Part shown: piece after piece, positions 39,293-51,294 of the stretch
How positions within the stretch are numbered: the first letter of the stretch is position 1
How the letters are laid out: every line of letters begins with the position of its first letter
DNA from: Adenanthera pavonina
Taxonomy: Eukaryota; Streptophyta; Magnoliopsida; Fabales; Fabaceae
Direction: 5' to 3'
DNA length: 64,000 bases
Assembly: GCA_026686845.1 (NCBI GenBank)
Contig: JAIVEN010000013.1
Span: 8,700,001 to 8,764,000, forward strand
Program-made: the position numbers and the translations under genes
The notes under the pieces: model-generated
Seen by the model: the letters and a program-made list of their open reading frames with translations, nothing else
What the model was told of the DNA's origin: nothing
Databases searched by the model: none

Positions 39293-39529
39293 TGTTATAA
39301 ATAATAGATTACAGTGGTTATCTATTATCCCACTATATCTTTAGCTATCCCAAAATGTCTCATATTATCTTTATTATTATTATTTTATGGATTTTCAGTT
39401 GTAAACATGTGTCTATAAATAAAAGACACTTCAGTTGTATTTTACACATCAATCAATTAAAATGCTCACTCTCCTCTCTTACTCTTTCCTTCTACTTTTC
39501 TTTCTTATCTTCTTCATTATTTCATAATA
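39293..39529 (+). repeat. 5' LTR of the copia element, 237 bp
   Basis: It starts TGTTATAAATAATAG and ends TTTCATAATA (the terminal CA has become TA). It matches the 3' LTR along its length, with an extra stretch of about 20 bases in the first third. It includes the promoter TATA box and the CT-rich R/U5-like end (CTCTCCTCTCTTACTC..). Confidence 0.95.
39414..39423 (+). promoter_or_regulatory. TATA box in the 5' LTR
   Basis: TATAAATAAA is conserved in both LTRs (the other copy is at 45671-45680). In each LTR it lies between short inverted sequences, GTGTC..GACAC here and GTGCC..GGCAC in the other, which have changed together. Confidence 0.7.
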
Positions 39530-39541
39530 TGTTATCAGTAT
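39530..39541 (+). other. Degenerate tRNA primer-binding site
   Basis: TGTTATCAGTAT directly after the LTR resembles the TGGTATCAGAGC site complementary to the 3' end of initiator methionine tRNA, the usual copia primer. Several positions have changed. Confidence 0.6.
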
Positions 39542-39805
39542 GATAACTAACTTTTATCATAAGGTAGGTGGTTTTATTCTTTCTAAAAGAGATGGACGCA
39601 CACTTATATAATGAGCCAATCTTCATTATCTAGATACTTTTATTTAATATGTGTTGTTAAACTTGTTACTAAAGTTTTTTACATTTGTTTACTATTTATT
39701 TGTCAAATTAATTCTTTATACAATTACTTTCTTATTCTTTTTCTTCTCCATCTCTCTTAATAATAAAAAAAATTCATTTTATCTATTGAGAATAGAAAAA
39801 AGATA

Positions 39806-40096
39806 TGCCACATCTAGAAGTATGTGGCACAATTAAATTCCTAAAATAAATAGATACATAGAATATAAAGTGGATCCTGAAGTTATCCATATAAATAGAA
39901 TACAAAGTGGATTATAAAGGTATTCACATAAAAACATAAAGCGAATCCTGTAAATATTCGCATAAAACATATTGTAAATCTAAAAGATATTTACATTTAA
40001 ATTTATAGAGTGGATCCTAAATATATCCACATAGGATATAAAGTGGATCATGAAGCTATCCACATAGAATACAGAGTAGATCCTGAAGATATCTAT
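39806..40096 (+). repeat. Array of eight stem-loop units in the copia leader
   Basis: Seven units have a 6-bp stem and a 9-nt loop: stems start at 39870, 39907, 39941, 39974, 40010, 40043 and 40076. The paired stems are GTGGAT/ATCCAT, GTGGAT/ATTCAC, GCGAAT/ATTCGC, GTAAAT/ATTTAC, GTGGAT/ATCCAC, GTGGAT/ATCCAC and GTAGAT/ATCTAT. Loops are mostly CCTGAAGTT-like. An eighth, upstream hairpin (39806-39829) has an 8-bp perfect stem TGCCACAT/ATGTGGCA and loop CTAGAAGT. Units 3 and 4 differ from the common stem on both sides so that pairing is kept. The array lies between the primer site and gag, in the untranslated leader. Confidence 0.92.
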
Positions 40097-40650
40097 ATTT
40101 AAATTTATTTATTTATTTATTGCTTACTCAAAATTATATGTTTGTTATTTTTGTTCTAAACCATTCAAAATTGAAAGAAAAAATCAATACAATTGGAAAT
40201 TTCTTTATCTAATATTGCAAATATAAGTATGTTATTGGCTAACTTGGTCCCTATATGTATGTTATATATCAGAGTTGTTTGTTATAACTAATTTCATTCA
40301 ATTGCAAAAAGATAATTCAATAAGCATTTTTACCTTCTCTTCTCAATTGATTATCTACCCCAATCAAATTTGACCAAAAAAAGGGGGGTAAAATAAAATA
40401 AAATAAAATATACTTCTTATTAAGTGATTTTCTTATTATTGAGGATACTTAATTACCTCCTTCTATATGTCCTATTTTCTTTTCTCCCATATCAAAGGTT
40501 ATTGTGTGTTCACATATAAATTTTATTGCTTGCTCTATAGCTATTCTTATTTATTTATTGAATGTAAATAACTTTGATTTTTCATAAATCATAAAATTAT
40601 TCTTAGTAAATGAGTGCTAACCTATTTATTATTTCTTTTATAGCACAAAT

Positions 40651-41689
40651 ATGTCAAACCTAGCAAAACTTGAATTTGTAGCACTGGATATTATTGGAAA
40701 GAATTACTTATCTTGGGTTTTGGATGTTAAAATTCACTTAGATCCAAATGGTCCTGGTAAGACCATTAAAGAAGAGAATACCACATTCGAATAAGAAAAG
40801 GTAAAGGCAATGATTTTCCTGCGTCACCACCTTTATGAAGGGTTAAAAGCTGAGTACCTTACAATAAAAGGCCCCCCTTGTCTTTTGGAAAAGCCTAAAA
40901 GAAAGGTTTAACCACCTAACAATTGTCATTCTTCCTAAAACCCATTATGAACAGATGCATCTGCACTTACATGATTTTAAAACTATGAGTGATTATAATT
41001 CAGTTATGGTTAGAATTAGTTCTAAACTCAAACTATGTGGAGAAAAAGTCATTGATGCTGACATACTAGAAAAAACATTATCCACTTTTCATGCATCAAA
41101 TATGCTCCTGCAACAGCAGTATTGTGAAAAGGGCTTTAAGAAATATTTTGAATTGATATCATGCCTTTTGGTTGCTGAGTAAAACAATGAACTTTTGATG
41201 AAAAACCATGAGTCACGCCCCACTAGCACTGCTCCATTCCTTGAAGTGAATGTAGCAATTCATGACAACCACACTTTTGAGCAATCTCGTGGTCGTGGTC
41301 CTAACCGTGATCCTGGATGTGGTCGTGGCCAAGGTCATGGACAGGGACGAGGTCAAAGTGACAATATGCAAAATATAAATTTCCACCTGAAGAGACAAAT
41401 TGAGAAAAATAATAAGAGAAAGGGTGGACAAAATAATAAAAATGTTGAAAATAAATGCTATCGTTGAGGTGGAATTGGTCATTGATCTCATACCTATCAT
41501 ATCCTAAAGCACCTTGTTTATCTTTATCAAGAATCCCTTAAAAGGGAAAATAAGATGGACACAAACTTTGCATCTTATAACAGTGATTTTGATTATGGAA
41601 ATATGAATGTCTCTCACTTAGATGTTGTTGATTTCTTTGCTAATTTAGATAGAAGGATTGACCACCTGATTGGTGATGGAACTATCTAA
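40651..41689 (+). pseudogene. copia gag, broken
   Basis: It begins MSNLAKLEFVALDIIGKNYLSW, the usual plant copia gag start, and soon meets a stop (FE-stop-EKVKAM) and frameshifts. The middle has the UBN2-like MHLHLHDFKTMSDYNSVM segment (from about 40952). An arginine/glycine-rich stretch (about 41284-41360) precedes the zinc knuckle, which reads CYR-stop-GGIGH-stop: the second cysteine and the tryptophan are stops and the last cysteine is tyrosine. Gag would form the virus-like particle and bind RNA. The frame ends at a stop at 41687-41689. Confidence 0.9.
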
Positions 41690-41874
41690 AAATAATAATA
41701 ATAAATTATGTTGGCATGTTTTATTTTATACATTGTCTTTTCTTGAACATTTAAGTTTTTTCTTTTCATTGAAATTTATGTTTCAAGCATTGTTAGAGCA
41801 TTGAATGTTTATAAATTGATGATTTATATATTTTCTTATATTTATTTATTTTTTCCTTTTAATGTCCTTGAAGA

Positions 41875-44800
41875 ATGACTATTCCATTGATCGGAACTAA
41901 TATTAACCATGAGGATATATGCCTTGTGAATAGTGTTATAATGCATACAATTTTCAAAGATATGCAATGTTTTTCAAATTTAGTAATCCGAGAAACCTAT
42001 GTTAGTATCATATCTGGTAGTACAAAACTAATTGAAGGCTCCGGAAGAGCCAATATAATATTACAAAGAGGAACGAAATTGCAAATTAATGATTCACTAT
42101 ATTCCTCTAAGTCTCATAAAAATTTGTTAAGCTTCAAAGATATCGGCAAAAATGAATATCATATTGAGACTACCAATAAAAGGATGTGGAGTATCTTTAT
42201 ATTACAAGAACTATCTCAAATGAAAAATGTGTATTGGAAAAATTACCTACACTTTCCTTTGGTTTGTACTACATGTATATTAATACAATTGAATCACATG
42301 CCATTGTGAACCATAATTTTACAAATCCTATGTTTCTTGTTTGGCATGACCGATTGGGCCAACTCGATTCAATTATGATGCAAAAGATAATAGAAAATAC
42401 ACATAGACATAACTTGAAGAGCCAACAGATTCTTCAATCTAATAGTTTCTCATGTCTTGCTTGTTCCCTAGGAAAACTGATTATTCGACCATTACTAACT
42501 AAAAATGGGAGTGAATCAGTAAGCATTTTAGAGCATATACAAGGCAATATTTGTGGGCCAATCCACCCACCATGTGGACCATTTAGATATTTTATGAATT
42601 TAATCGATGCATTAACTAAATGGTCACATGTTTATTTATTGTCAACTCGCAACTAGGCGTTTGTGAGACTGCTTGCCCAGTTAATTCGGCTAAGGGCTCA
42701 ATTCCTTGATTATCCAATTAAGAAAATATGCTTTGACAATGCTGTTAAATTTACATCATAAGCCATTAATGATTATTGTATGTCAATTGGAATTGAGATT
42801 GAACATCCTATAGCACATGTTCATACACAAAATGGACTTGCAGAATCATTTATTAAACATTTGAAATTAATTGCAAGACTATTGCTTATAAGGTCAAAAC
42901 TCCCAAAATTTGTTTGGGGGCATGCAATTTTGCATGCTGCAATATTGATTCGCATCAGGCCAACAAGCTACAAATAATGCTCCCCTTTACAAATGGTTCT
43001 CGATCAGGAACCTAATATTTTCCATCTAAGAGCATTTAGGTGTGCGGTTTATGTGCCAATTGCTCTCCACAACGTACTAAGATGGGATCTTAGAGAAGGT
43101 TAGGGATATATGTTAGATATGAATCTTCATCATTAATAAAATATCTTGAACCATCAATAGGAAATCTATTCACAACATGTTTTGCTTATTGTCACTTTGA
43201 TGAATCAATTTTTCCAATATTGAGGGGAGAGAAAAAGCAGTTGGAAAAAGAAATTAGTTGGAATGAATTATCCTTATCTCATTTAGATCCTCATATAAAA
43301 CAATGTAAACAAGAAGTTCAAAAAATAATTCAATTACAAAGTTTAGCAAATCAATTGTTAGACGCTAACCTAAAAAGAGTGACTAAATCACATGTTCTAG
43401 CTGCTAATGCTCCAGTTAAGATTGATATCCCTGGGACAATCTACCATAAATGAGTCTAAAGCTCGCATTAAGTGTGGTAGACCCATCGGTTCCAAAGATA
43501 AAAATCCTCAAAAAAGAAAAGGAGCTAAGGATATAAATGGTCAAATTGAGGAAAAGAAAACTCCAGAAGAGTCATTAGATATAAGTAATGTATCAACTCT
43601 AGATAAGACACAAGTACCTGAAATTGATGAACATAACGAGATCTCAATAAATTATGTTATAGATGGAATCCAATGGGATCGAAATAAAGTCAACGTTGAT
43701 GATACTTTCACATATAATATTACATTAACTGTGATGAATGACAATGAGGATCATAAACCAATGTCTATTAGAGAATGCAGACAAAGAGATGATTGGCTAA
43801 TATTGAAAGACACAATGGAAGCAGAGTTAAGCTCTCTTGAAAAATGTAAAGTCTTTGGACCCGTAGTTCGCATACCTAAAGATGTGAAACATGTTGGGTA
43901 TAAATGGGTCTTTTGCGAAAATGAAATGAAATAGATGAAATTGAGAGATACAAGGCATGACTTGTTGCTCAAGGATTTTCGCGAAGACTTGGTATTGATA
44001 TGAAAAAACATATTCACCTGTGGTGGATGCAACTACCTTTCGATACTTGATTAGTTTAGCAGCATGTGAAGGACTTGATTTGTGTTTGATGGATGTTGTT
44101 ACAGCTTATCTATATGGCTCACTTGATACTAACATTTACATGAAACTCCCTAAAGGATTCAAATTGCCAGAAGCATACAATTCCAATTGTTGAGAACAAT
44201 ACTCAATTAAGTTGAATAAATCCCTCTATGGGTTAAAGCAATCTAGGCGTATATGGTACAATTGCCTTAATGAATATTTGCTCAATGAAGGGTATAAGAA
44301 TGATCTTATTTGTCCATGTATCTTTATGAAAAAATCTAGAAATGGATATGCTATAATTGTAGTTTATGTTGATGACATAAATATAATTGGAACTCCTGCA
44401 GAGTTCACAAAACCAATGAATTGCTTGAAGCAAGAATTTGAGATGAAAGCAAAATTTTGCCTTTGGATTATTAATTGAATATTTAAATGAAGGTATTTTT
44501 GTGTATCAATAAACATATACAAAATGGGTCCTAACATGATTTTATATGGACAAATCAATTCCTTTGAGCACTCCAATGGTTATTAGATCTTTGGATGAGG
44601 ACAAAGATCATTTTGAACCTTAGGAAAAGAATGAAGAATGACTTGGTTTAGAAGTACCATATCTTAGTACAATTGGGGTACTGATGTATCCAGCCAGTTA
44701 TACACGACCAGATATATCATTTTCTGTTAACATACTAGCAAGATATAGTTCTTCACCAACTCAAAGGCATTGGAATGGAGCCAAACATATCCTATGCTAC

Positions 44801-45355
44801 CTTAAAGATACTATAGATATGAGTTTATTATATTCTAACAAAATCAAGCTAGATTTAGTTGGTTATGCAGATGCTGGATTCAGGTTTGATCCCTACAATG
44901 GTCGATCTCAAACAGGCTACTTGTTTACTTATGGTAGTATAGCTATTTCATGGCAATCCATGAAGTAAACTATTGCAGCCATATCATCTAATCATGCAAA
45001 AATTATAGTGATACATGAAGCAAGCCGAGAATGCGTTTGGTTAAGATCCGTAGTCCATCACATACAAAGAACTTGTGGTCTGTCTTCTATAACAATGATC
45101 CTGGCAACCATTTGAGAAGATAATATTGCATGTATTGCATAGTTGAAGGAAGTATACATCAAAAGAGACAGAACAAAACATATCTCACCAAAATTCTTCT
45201 TCACATATGATCTTCAGAAAAATGGAGAAATCAAAATTTAATAAGTTCATTCTAGTGATAATTTAGAAGATTTATTGACCAAATCTTTTCCTACAACAAC
45301 ATTTGAAAAGCTTGTTTATAGCATTGGAGTTCGTAGACTCAGAACTATCAACTGA
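41875..45355 (+). pseudogene. copia pol (protease-integrase-RT-RNase H), broken
   Basis: Order: protease 41875-42185, where the catalytic motif reads CLVNSVIMHTI so the active-site aspartate is asparagine; GAG-preintegrase about 42310-42500 (WHDRLGQ with the second histidine changed to glutamine, then CLACSLGK); integrase core about 42540-43070, where the acidic D, D and E positions remain (LIDALTKWSH, CFDNAVKF, NGLAESF); reverse transcriptase about 43830-44470 with the intact YVDD motif near 44367; RNase H about 44680-45110. At least a dozen stops or frameshifts break it. The end resembles the family terminus (SIGVRRLR). No envelope-like gene follows. Confidence 0.92.
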
Positions 45356-45560
45356 TATCATCTTGAGGGAGAGTTTATATACACTGTACTCTTTTTTCCT
45401 TGACTATTTTTATTTCCCCTTGGTTTTTTTGTGATAAGGTTTTTAATGAGGCGGTGTCATAAACATATTATATACTTTTTTTCCTTCACTAGAGTTTTGT
45501 CCCATTGGGTTTTCCCTAGTAAGGTTTTAACAAGACATAATATTTTGATAATGGATATCT

Positions 45561-45569
45561 AAGGGGGAG
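45561..45569 (+). other. Polypurine tract of the copia element
   Basis: AAGGGGGAG lies directly before the 3' LTR, the expected position and composition for the plus-strand priming site of reverse transcription. Confidence 0.85.
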
Positions 45570-45784
45570 TATTATGAATAATAGATTATTATAATTATCC
45601 ATTATCCCCAAATATCTTATATTATCTTTATTATTATTATTTTGTGAATTTTCAGTTGTAAACATGTGCCTATAAATAAAAGGCACCTCAGTTGTATTCT
45701 ATACATCAATCAATTAAAATGCTCCCTCTCCTCTCTTACTCTCTCCTTCTACTTTTCTCTCCTCTTCTTCATTATTTCATAACA
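45570..45784 (+). repeat. 3' LTR of the copia element, 215 bp
   Basis: It starts TATTATGAATAATAG (the initial TG has become TA) and ends TTTCATAACA with the canonical CA. It is followed by CTTAC, the target duplication matching the 5' side. Confidence 0.95.
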
Positions 45785-46096
45785 CTTACCATATTATACT
45801 TAGAACTTATTTGAAATACCTTAAAAATAACCATAGTTTCAATTAATTTTTCTCAAGTTGAACCATTCTCTTGAGCGCATGTCTGGTTTACAACAATTTT
45901 ATATGACAAATTAATAACATATATGTATGTCTATATGTGATGCATCAATTATGGTGAAAGCTAAATGAAGAATCCTTGTGCTATAAAAAATGTCTATATA
46001 TTTTTTTAAATAATTAATAACTTTAATCATATTACTAAAGTTTCGTACTCAAATTAATAGTTAAAGTAATAATAATTCTGATGAACTAAAGGCCTA

Positions 46097-47690
46097 TAAC
46101 GTCACAACCCAATTTCCCGAGCCATGACCGGCGCATAGGCTAAGTCATTCTAATCCCACTTAGCCTTGTGAGCTTGAAAATTTAACTAAACTAAACTATC
46201 ATACAATTTTTTTTAAGAAAATCTCAATTTACGTATACACAATTTAACCACTACATGATCTACCAAATAAAATAAAACAACTCTCTTGATCCACCAATGT
46301 TCCCAAACTAGTTGCCGCAACTTTGGAGTTTGAACACACAATCACTAAGTATTGCACAACACGTCATAGAGTATGCAATCCCATCGTCTTCAACCCACTG
46401 TTAGTTGATCTGGAAAATTTTAAATGAATGGTGTGAGTCTACCATTAACTTAGTGAGAGCATACATGATAAAATGAGTGGAAAGGGGAAACAACACACAT
46501 GCTAGAGTTTTTCGCAATTGATTTTGAAGAAAACATAGACTATTGAGATATAAACCTTTTCAAGAAACCACTACACACATATAAAGAAGAATGTAAATAT
46601 GAGACAATATAGAATATAAAAACTAATTCCATCAGAGTTCATATAATGAAGGAAATTCATGTCACACCAATCACATTGTACTATCGATCTTTACACCAAA
46701 CAGACATTCCACATTCTAGTGTCACAGCACTACATTATATTCCAGTACCTCTATCCTATGTACAGAACAAATTCTAATTGAGAAAATTATCATATCACAT
46801 CACATTTTAAACTATGGGACCAGACTCAACCCTTAACATATATCAAAATTCAAGGGAAACAACCTCAACCTGCTATGCATCATAATATATAGGGACCAAA
46901 CTCAACTCGTCATGTATATCAAAATTCACGAGAACTCAATTCAACTCGCTATGCATCATAGTGTACAGGGACCAAACTCAACCTGTCACATATATCATAA
47001 TTCATAGGGACCCAACTCAACTCATTACATATCATAATATATGGGAACCAAACTTAACCCTTCATGTATATCAAAATTCACAGGGACTATCTCAACCCGC
47101 TAAGCATCATAATATATGAGGATCAATGCTAACCCATCACAATATATTCATTCATCACTAAACAACCAATGCATCACAATATAACCATAACTACATCCCA
47201 TTACACAAGCAATTTCCTATAACACATGATATCATCAGCTATTACTACACAATCGACTCATCACATATATCATCCTATCATTACACAAGCAATATAAATC
47301 CATATTTCATCAATCATCACCATACAAACATTGCATCACATTAATATTTGAAGAAAGGACAACCTTCCAACCCAAAAAAACAATAATCATACCGCTCTAA
47401 CCAAACACCAACTTTAGGACATTAACAAGGAAAAATTAAGTTAATTAGTTAAACAATTTTTTAATTAATTAGTTGAATGTTCAATTAATTAGTTTATTAA
47501 AATATTAATTATCTAAATAAGTGAAATTAAGTTATGATTAGTAAACTAACTAATTGACTAAAACAAATGCTAAAATAATTACAAAATCAAATAATTCATT
47601 AAAATAATAAATCAACAATAAATAAATTACACCACATTCTTGTATAATGCCTTAGTTATGATAAATGATGAATTAAAGCATCTGACTTAT
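46097..47690. mobile_element. Degenerate LTR-retroelement-like region
   Basis: CGTCACAACCC at 46095, followed by TCCCGAGCCATGACCGGCGC, resembles the first bases of plant Ty3-type LTRs (TGTCACGACCC.. and GCCATGACCGGCGCAT..). It contains a 76-bp satellite. No coding domain is seen and the far end is not identified. The long LTR starting at 47691 has inserted into its right side, so its remainder may continue after 53235. Confidence 0.45.
46816..47140. repeat. 76-bp tandem repeat with 38-bp half-units
   Basis: GGGACCAAACTCAAC-like starts recur at 46816, 46892, 46968, 47043 and 47119 (periods 76, 76, 75, 76). Within each unit a second, similar half (GGGAAACAACCTCAACC.., GAACTCAATTCAACTC..) starts about 38 bases in, so the satellite is a 38-bp repeat that became a 76-bp dimer. 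Confidence 0.9.
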
Positions 47691-49628
47691 TGTAACAACC
47701 CACATTTAATCATTTTGGACCTATGTATGTTTTATGGAAGGAACCAGAATCGGAGGAACATGCAAGAAATGGAACAAGAAGTGCTGCGATGAGATTCGTG
47801 TTTGGGCCAAACGCATTTTGAGACAGAATACAATGGCGCCTTGCATCAGTCGAGGAAGTCTGATAAATTAGACATGAATCAGTTTAACAGAACAAAGAGA
47901 GTTCGAGGGTTTTAGAGGAAACTCTGCTATGGTTTGGCTCTTGGAGGCTGAGGACGTGATTTTTGAGCTCTGGGATGATTAATCTTGCATGGTATAGTGA
48001 TTTCTTCACCTCTTCCTCCCTCTTTACTAACTATTTTTTAGTATTTTGTGGTGGTAACTATGAAATCCAAGTTTAAGTGAGTTTCTATTGATTGATTTAT
48101 GTTTAAATGCTTCAATGAGATGTTATTTGATTTCTCCAAGTTTTGGGTTATGGGTTTTGAATGTTTATGTTGTTGTTAATGCAAACCGTAGCCCCAATAT
48201 TGGGAATCTTCATGGAATTCAAATTGTATAGACTCAAGGTTAGTTTTGGGAGTTGATTTAAGTATATTGATGGGTGGGTATGATGTTAGATTCATGGTTT
48301 CATTGAGTTTGAGCTTGAATTATTGAGTTGGTTTTTACTGGAGGTTATGTTCTTATGTAAGTTGTGTGTGTGGTGGACTATGTAGGATTGTGATTGCTTT
48401 GTTAATGGATTTATACTCCAAGAAGTTGTTTAGAAGTGACAAACTCATTAATAAGTAGCTAACTTGTCGAATGCTAGAAATTGACCTTATAAGCACTAAG
48501 CTATTTTGGGCAATTCTAATGGATGAATTGAAGTTTTGTTGAATATTGAGTTTGATCGGTATTAAATACTGTTGGTTTGACTTAGACTTGTATTTCCTTT
48601 TGTGTGTATATGCATATAGTGGAGACTCTATGGCCTACCATGCTAAAGTGTGAATTGAGCAATCTAAGGTAACTGGGGGGTAACCTTGTTTGTTTGATAC
48701 GTTCTAAACTTTTCATATCATGATATGTGCCTTTAAACCACGGCTAGTAAGTTTTCTTGAACCTTTTTATCCTTTTAGAAAATTGTGATAAGTAATAGGA
48801 AATGGTTAATTATGAATGTTTGTGTGTGTTTGCATATATAGAAATATGTATGTCTACGTATCTCCAAGTAGGAGAGGAACGACTTAGCCCATGATTCCTT
48901 TGTGGGTAACCATTTATATTAAGTATAAAGGTGTAGTATTAATATGATGTCGGTAATGATGATCATGACTATCTAATCAATAATGAATTGAACATAAAAA
49001 CTTGGTAGTAAGGTGATGATAGGAATAATGACAGCGGATGAGAATGGCTATTGTAAATATATGTGTATATGTATATATATGTTGATGAACATGTTGGGCA
49101 TAGATTATGAGTATTTTACATAACCTTGCATGATTTCACATGATGACAATGTTGATAATGGTGGCGGTGATGATAATGATAGTGGCAACGAATGAAATCA
49201 GCCAATATGAATGTATCTATATGTGTGTTCATGCTTGTGAGAATGACAGATGTTGATATATGTATATATATGACTATAGTGTATCCCCATGAGACATCTT
49301 GTATGATGATGATGATATGCTAGCATGATGATATACCTATGGCATGACATGACATGACATGTTAACATGCATTGGGCATTGTTATAAGCCGTACATTGTG
49401 AGGGAATGATATTGAAGGGTGATGATACCTTAATATCATGTGATATGTCAATATGCTAAGTAGCACATGAGGCTTTGTATTTAGGTAGTGCGGCTTATGA
49501 TATCCCTGCCACTAAATAGTCCTCCTTGGCTGGAAGATTCAGATGGCCGTGGATTGGGGGTGTACCTTCTTTAAATAGCTACAAATTTAGGTGGTTCAGG
49601 GAAGGAGAACCATGATCTAATTATTAGT

Positions 49629-51294
49629 AGGATTAAGGGTATTAATAACCAATCAAAACCAATTTAACAGAACTGAACTAAATTGAACCAACCAAAACCA
49701 ACTAGAACTGATTATAATATAGGACTATTTCGATTTTTTCACATACCAAACTAATTGGTTTTGTTTAGTTAAGGTTTTTCATAATATTGATAGGTTATAG
49801 CCAAATCAAAGCGAACCAACTAAATCTTTATATATATCTTTGCTATTTTTTTTCAATTAGTCAATGAATATTAATAATTAAATTGAAGTTTCATCATTAC
49901 TATATTAATATGACAAAGCTTAACCTAAGGAATTTGAGGAGTAAGAGGACACTTGACAAATATGGGTGATAACCAAAGGAAAGGAAAATGTAAAGTTGAA
50001 TAAATACTATACATTAAGTGCCCATTTGGTTTTCAATTAGTTAAAAATGAGTTTTGATAAAATTGGTTTTGCAACGTAGTTATGAAAAAAATTGGTTTTG
50101 GACTAACATGTTTATATTTGGATAATTTATTTGAAAATTAGTTTTAACAAAACTCATAATTTTCCTCTAAATTGAGCTTAAACTCTATCTCATGATTAAT
50201 TTAATTTTCTTAGACTAAAATTTAATTTGCATTTAGTTAACTGGGTACATAATCTATCTAATATAACATTTTCTTACAGGTTATAGTCTATAAAGATTAA
50301 AATTTTAAGGGAGCATTTTGGTTATTAGATAGAAGAAATTTTATGGGAATTTTATTTAATTTTTTTTTAAAAAAATGGATCATTTTTATCTGACTTATTT
50401 TCAAACCTTGTTGGAGCTAACGGAAAAACAACATTGTAGTTACTTCTGCCTCAACTTTGTTTAGCTTTTAAACCATGGATCCAAGGTGATTGGGTGACAC
50501 ACCCAAACACCCACAAAAAAAATGAAAACTTGGTTTTGTGACCAAACTACTTTTAGAAAGTGAAACCAAACACACACTAAATCTCTCAAAATTTATTTTT
50601 CTACAAATACTTCTTTTTTTCAATTTGAGTTATATATTGACAACTTTTTAAATTTTTAATCATATACGAATAATTTCCTTAACATGACATATCCTCCTTT
50701 GAATGGAATCACAAATTCATTAGCTTTTAGATATGTTATTTGTACAAATTAAAAGAAATTAAAAGATATTATCAAATTTTTTTAAAAAAGTTAAAATTCA
50801 TATCCTTTGGTATTAAAATGAATTTAATTTTATTCAAAATATTAGTAATATAAATACAAATGTTCAAACTTATTGACAATGTTTTTTTAGTTATCTAGTC
50901 AAAAATAAAATTACTAAAAATTTATAACTTTGGATTTACAAATATCATTTTTACAAAATGGCAAAACTTTATTGTGGTTTTATGATCAATTATTTGAAGG
51001 TAATCAATTATAATTATTAGAAATTTTATGTAACAAGCAAATTTATTTAAAAATTGTGATTTTCTCCATATCAATTTTATAAAATAAACTTATTTTCATA
51101 AAATTACATAGTTCAAAAAATACATTCAATAGCCTAAACCGAACCAATTCAAACTGAACCAAATTGACACTATAACCGAACTAAACTGATTAAATTGTAA
51201 ACCGAATAGGTTCTTACAAATGTCAAACCGAGCGGTTTGGTTCGGTTTAGTTTTGGTCCAAAAATGAACCAAACTGAGCCTATGAACAATCCTA
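49629..51294. mobile_element. Nested non-autonomous element rich in GAACCAA/CGGTTTGG, about 1.67 kb
   Basis: Left TAGGATT and right AATCCTA are inverted and followed on the inside by ACCAATCAAAACCAAT-type and GGTTTGGTTCGGTTTAG-type sequence, a composition common in plant hAT or Mutator-like non-autonomous elements. The sequence outside reads as continuous LTR. No matching target duplication was found, so the exact ends are unsure. Confidence 0.5.
50018..50577. mobile_element. Tourist-like element, 560 bp, inside the nested element
   Basis: The left end GTGCCCATTTGGTTTTCA and the reverse complement of the right end GTGTGTGTTTGGTTTCAC are inverted repeats, and TAA flanks both sides (50015-50017 and 50578-50580). 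This fits PIF/Harbinger-derived Tourist elements. It is AT-rich inside and has no gene. Confidence 0.65.

Larger units (their letters stand above)
39293..45784 (+). mobile_element. Complete but inactive Ty1/copia LTR retrotransposon, 6.5 kb
   Basis: Both LTRs, a matching 5-bp target duplication (CTTAC at 39288-39292 and 45785-45789), a primer-binding-site-like sequence, a gag-pol region in the copia order (protease, integrase, reverse transcriptase, RNase H) and a polypurine tract are all present. Pol order with integrase before reverse transcriptase identifies Ty1/copia and not Ty3. Frameshifts and stops run through gag and pol, the protease aspartate is lost and the zinc knuckle is broken, so it cannot move alone. 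The LTRs have diverged from each other by substitutions and a net 22-bp length difference, so the insertion is not recent. Intact target duplication shows no rearrangement since insertion. Confidence 0.97.

Noticed and set aside
41195..41467. Arginine/glycine-rich frame resembling a stand-alone RNA-binding protein
   Set aside because: It is the nucleocapsid end of the copia gag, followed by the broken zinc knuckle.
46816..47140. Regular repeats that could suggest a CRISPR array
   Set aside because: Units are contiguous and diverged, with no unique spacers between identical repeats, and the genome is a plant nuclear one.
49290..49370. GATGATGATGAT and GACATGACATGACATG runs
   Set aside because: Ordinary short microsatellites inside the long LTR; nothing beyond that is visible.
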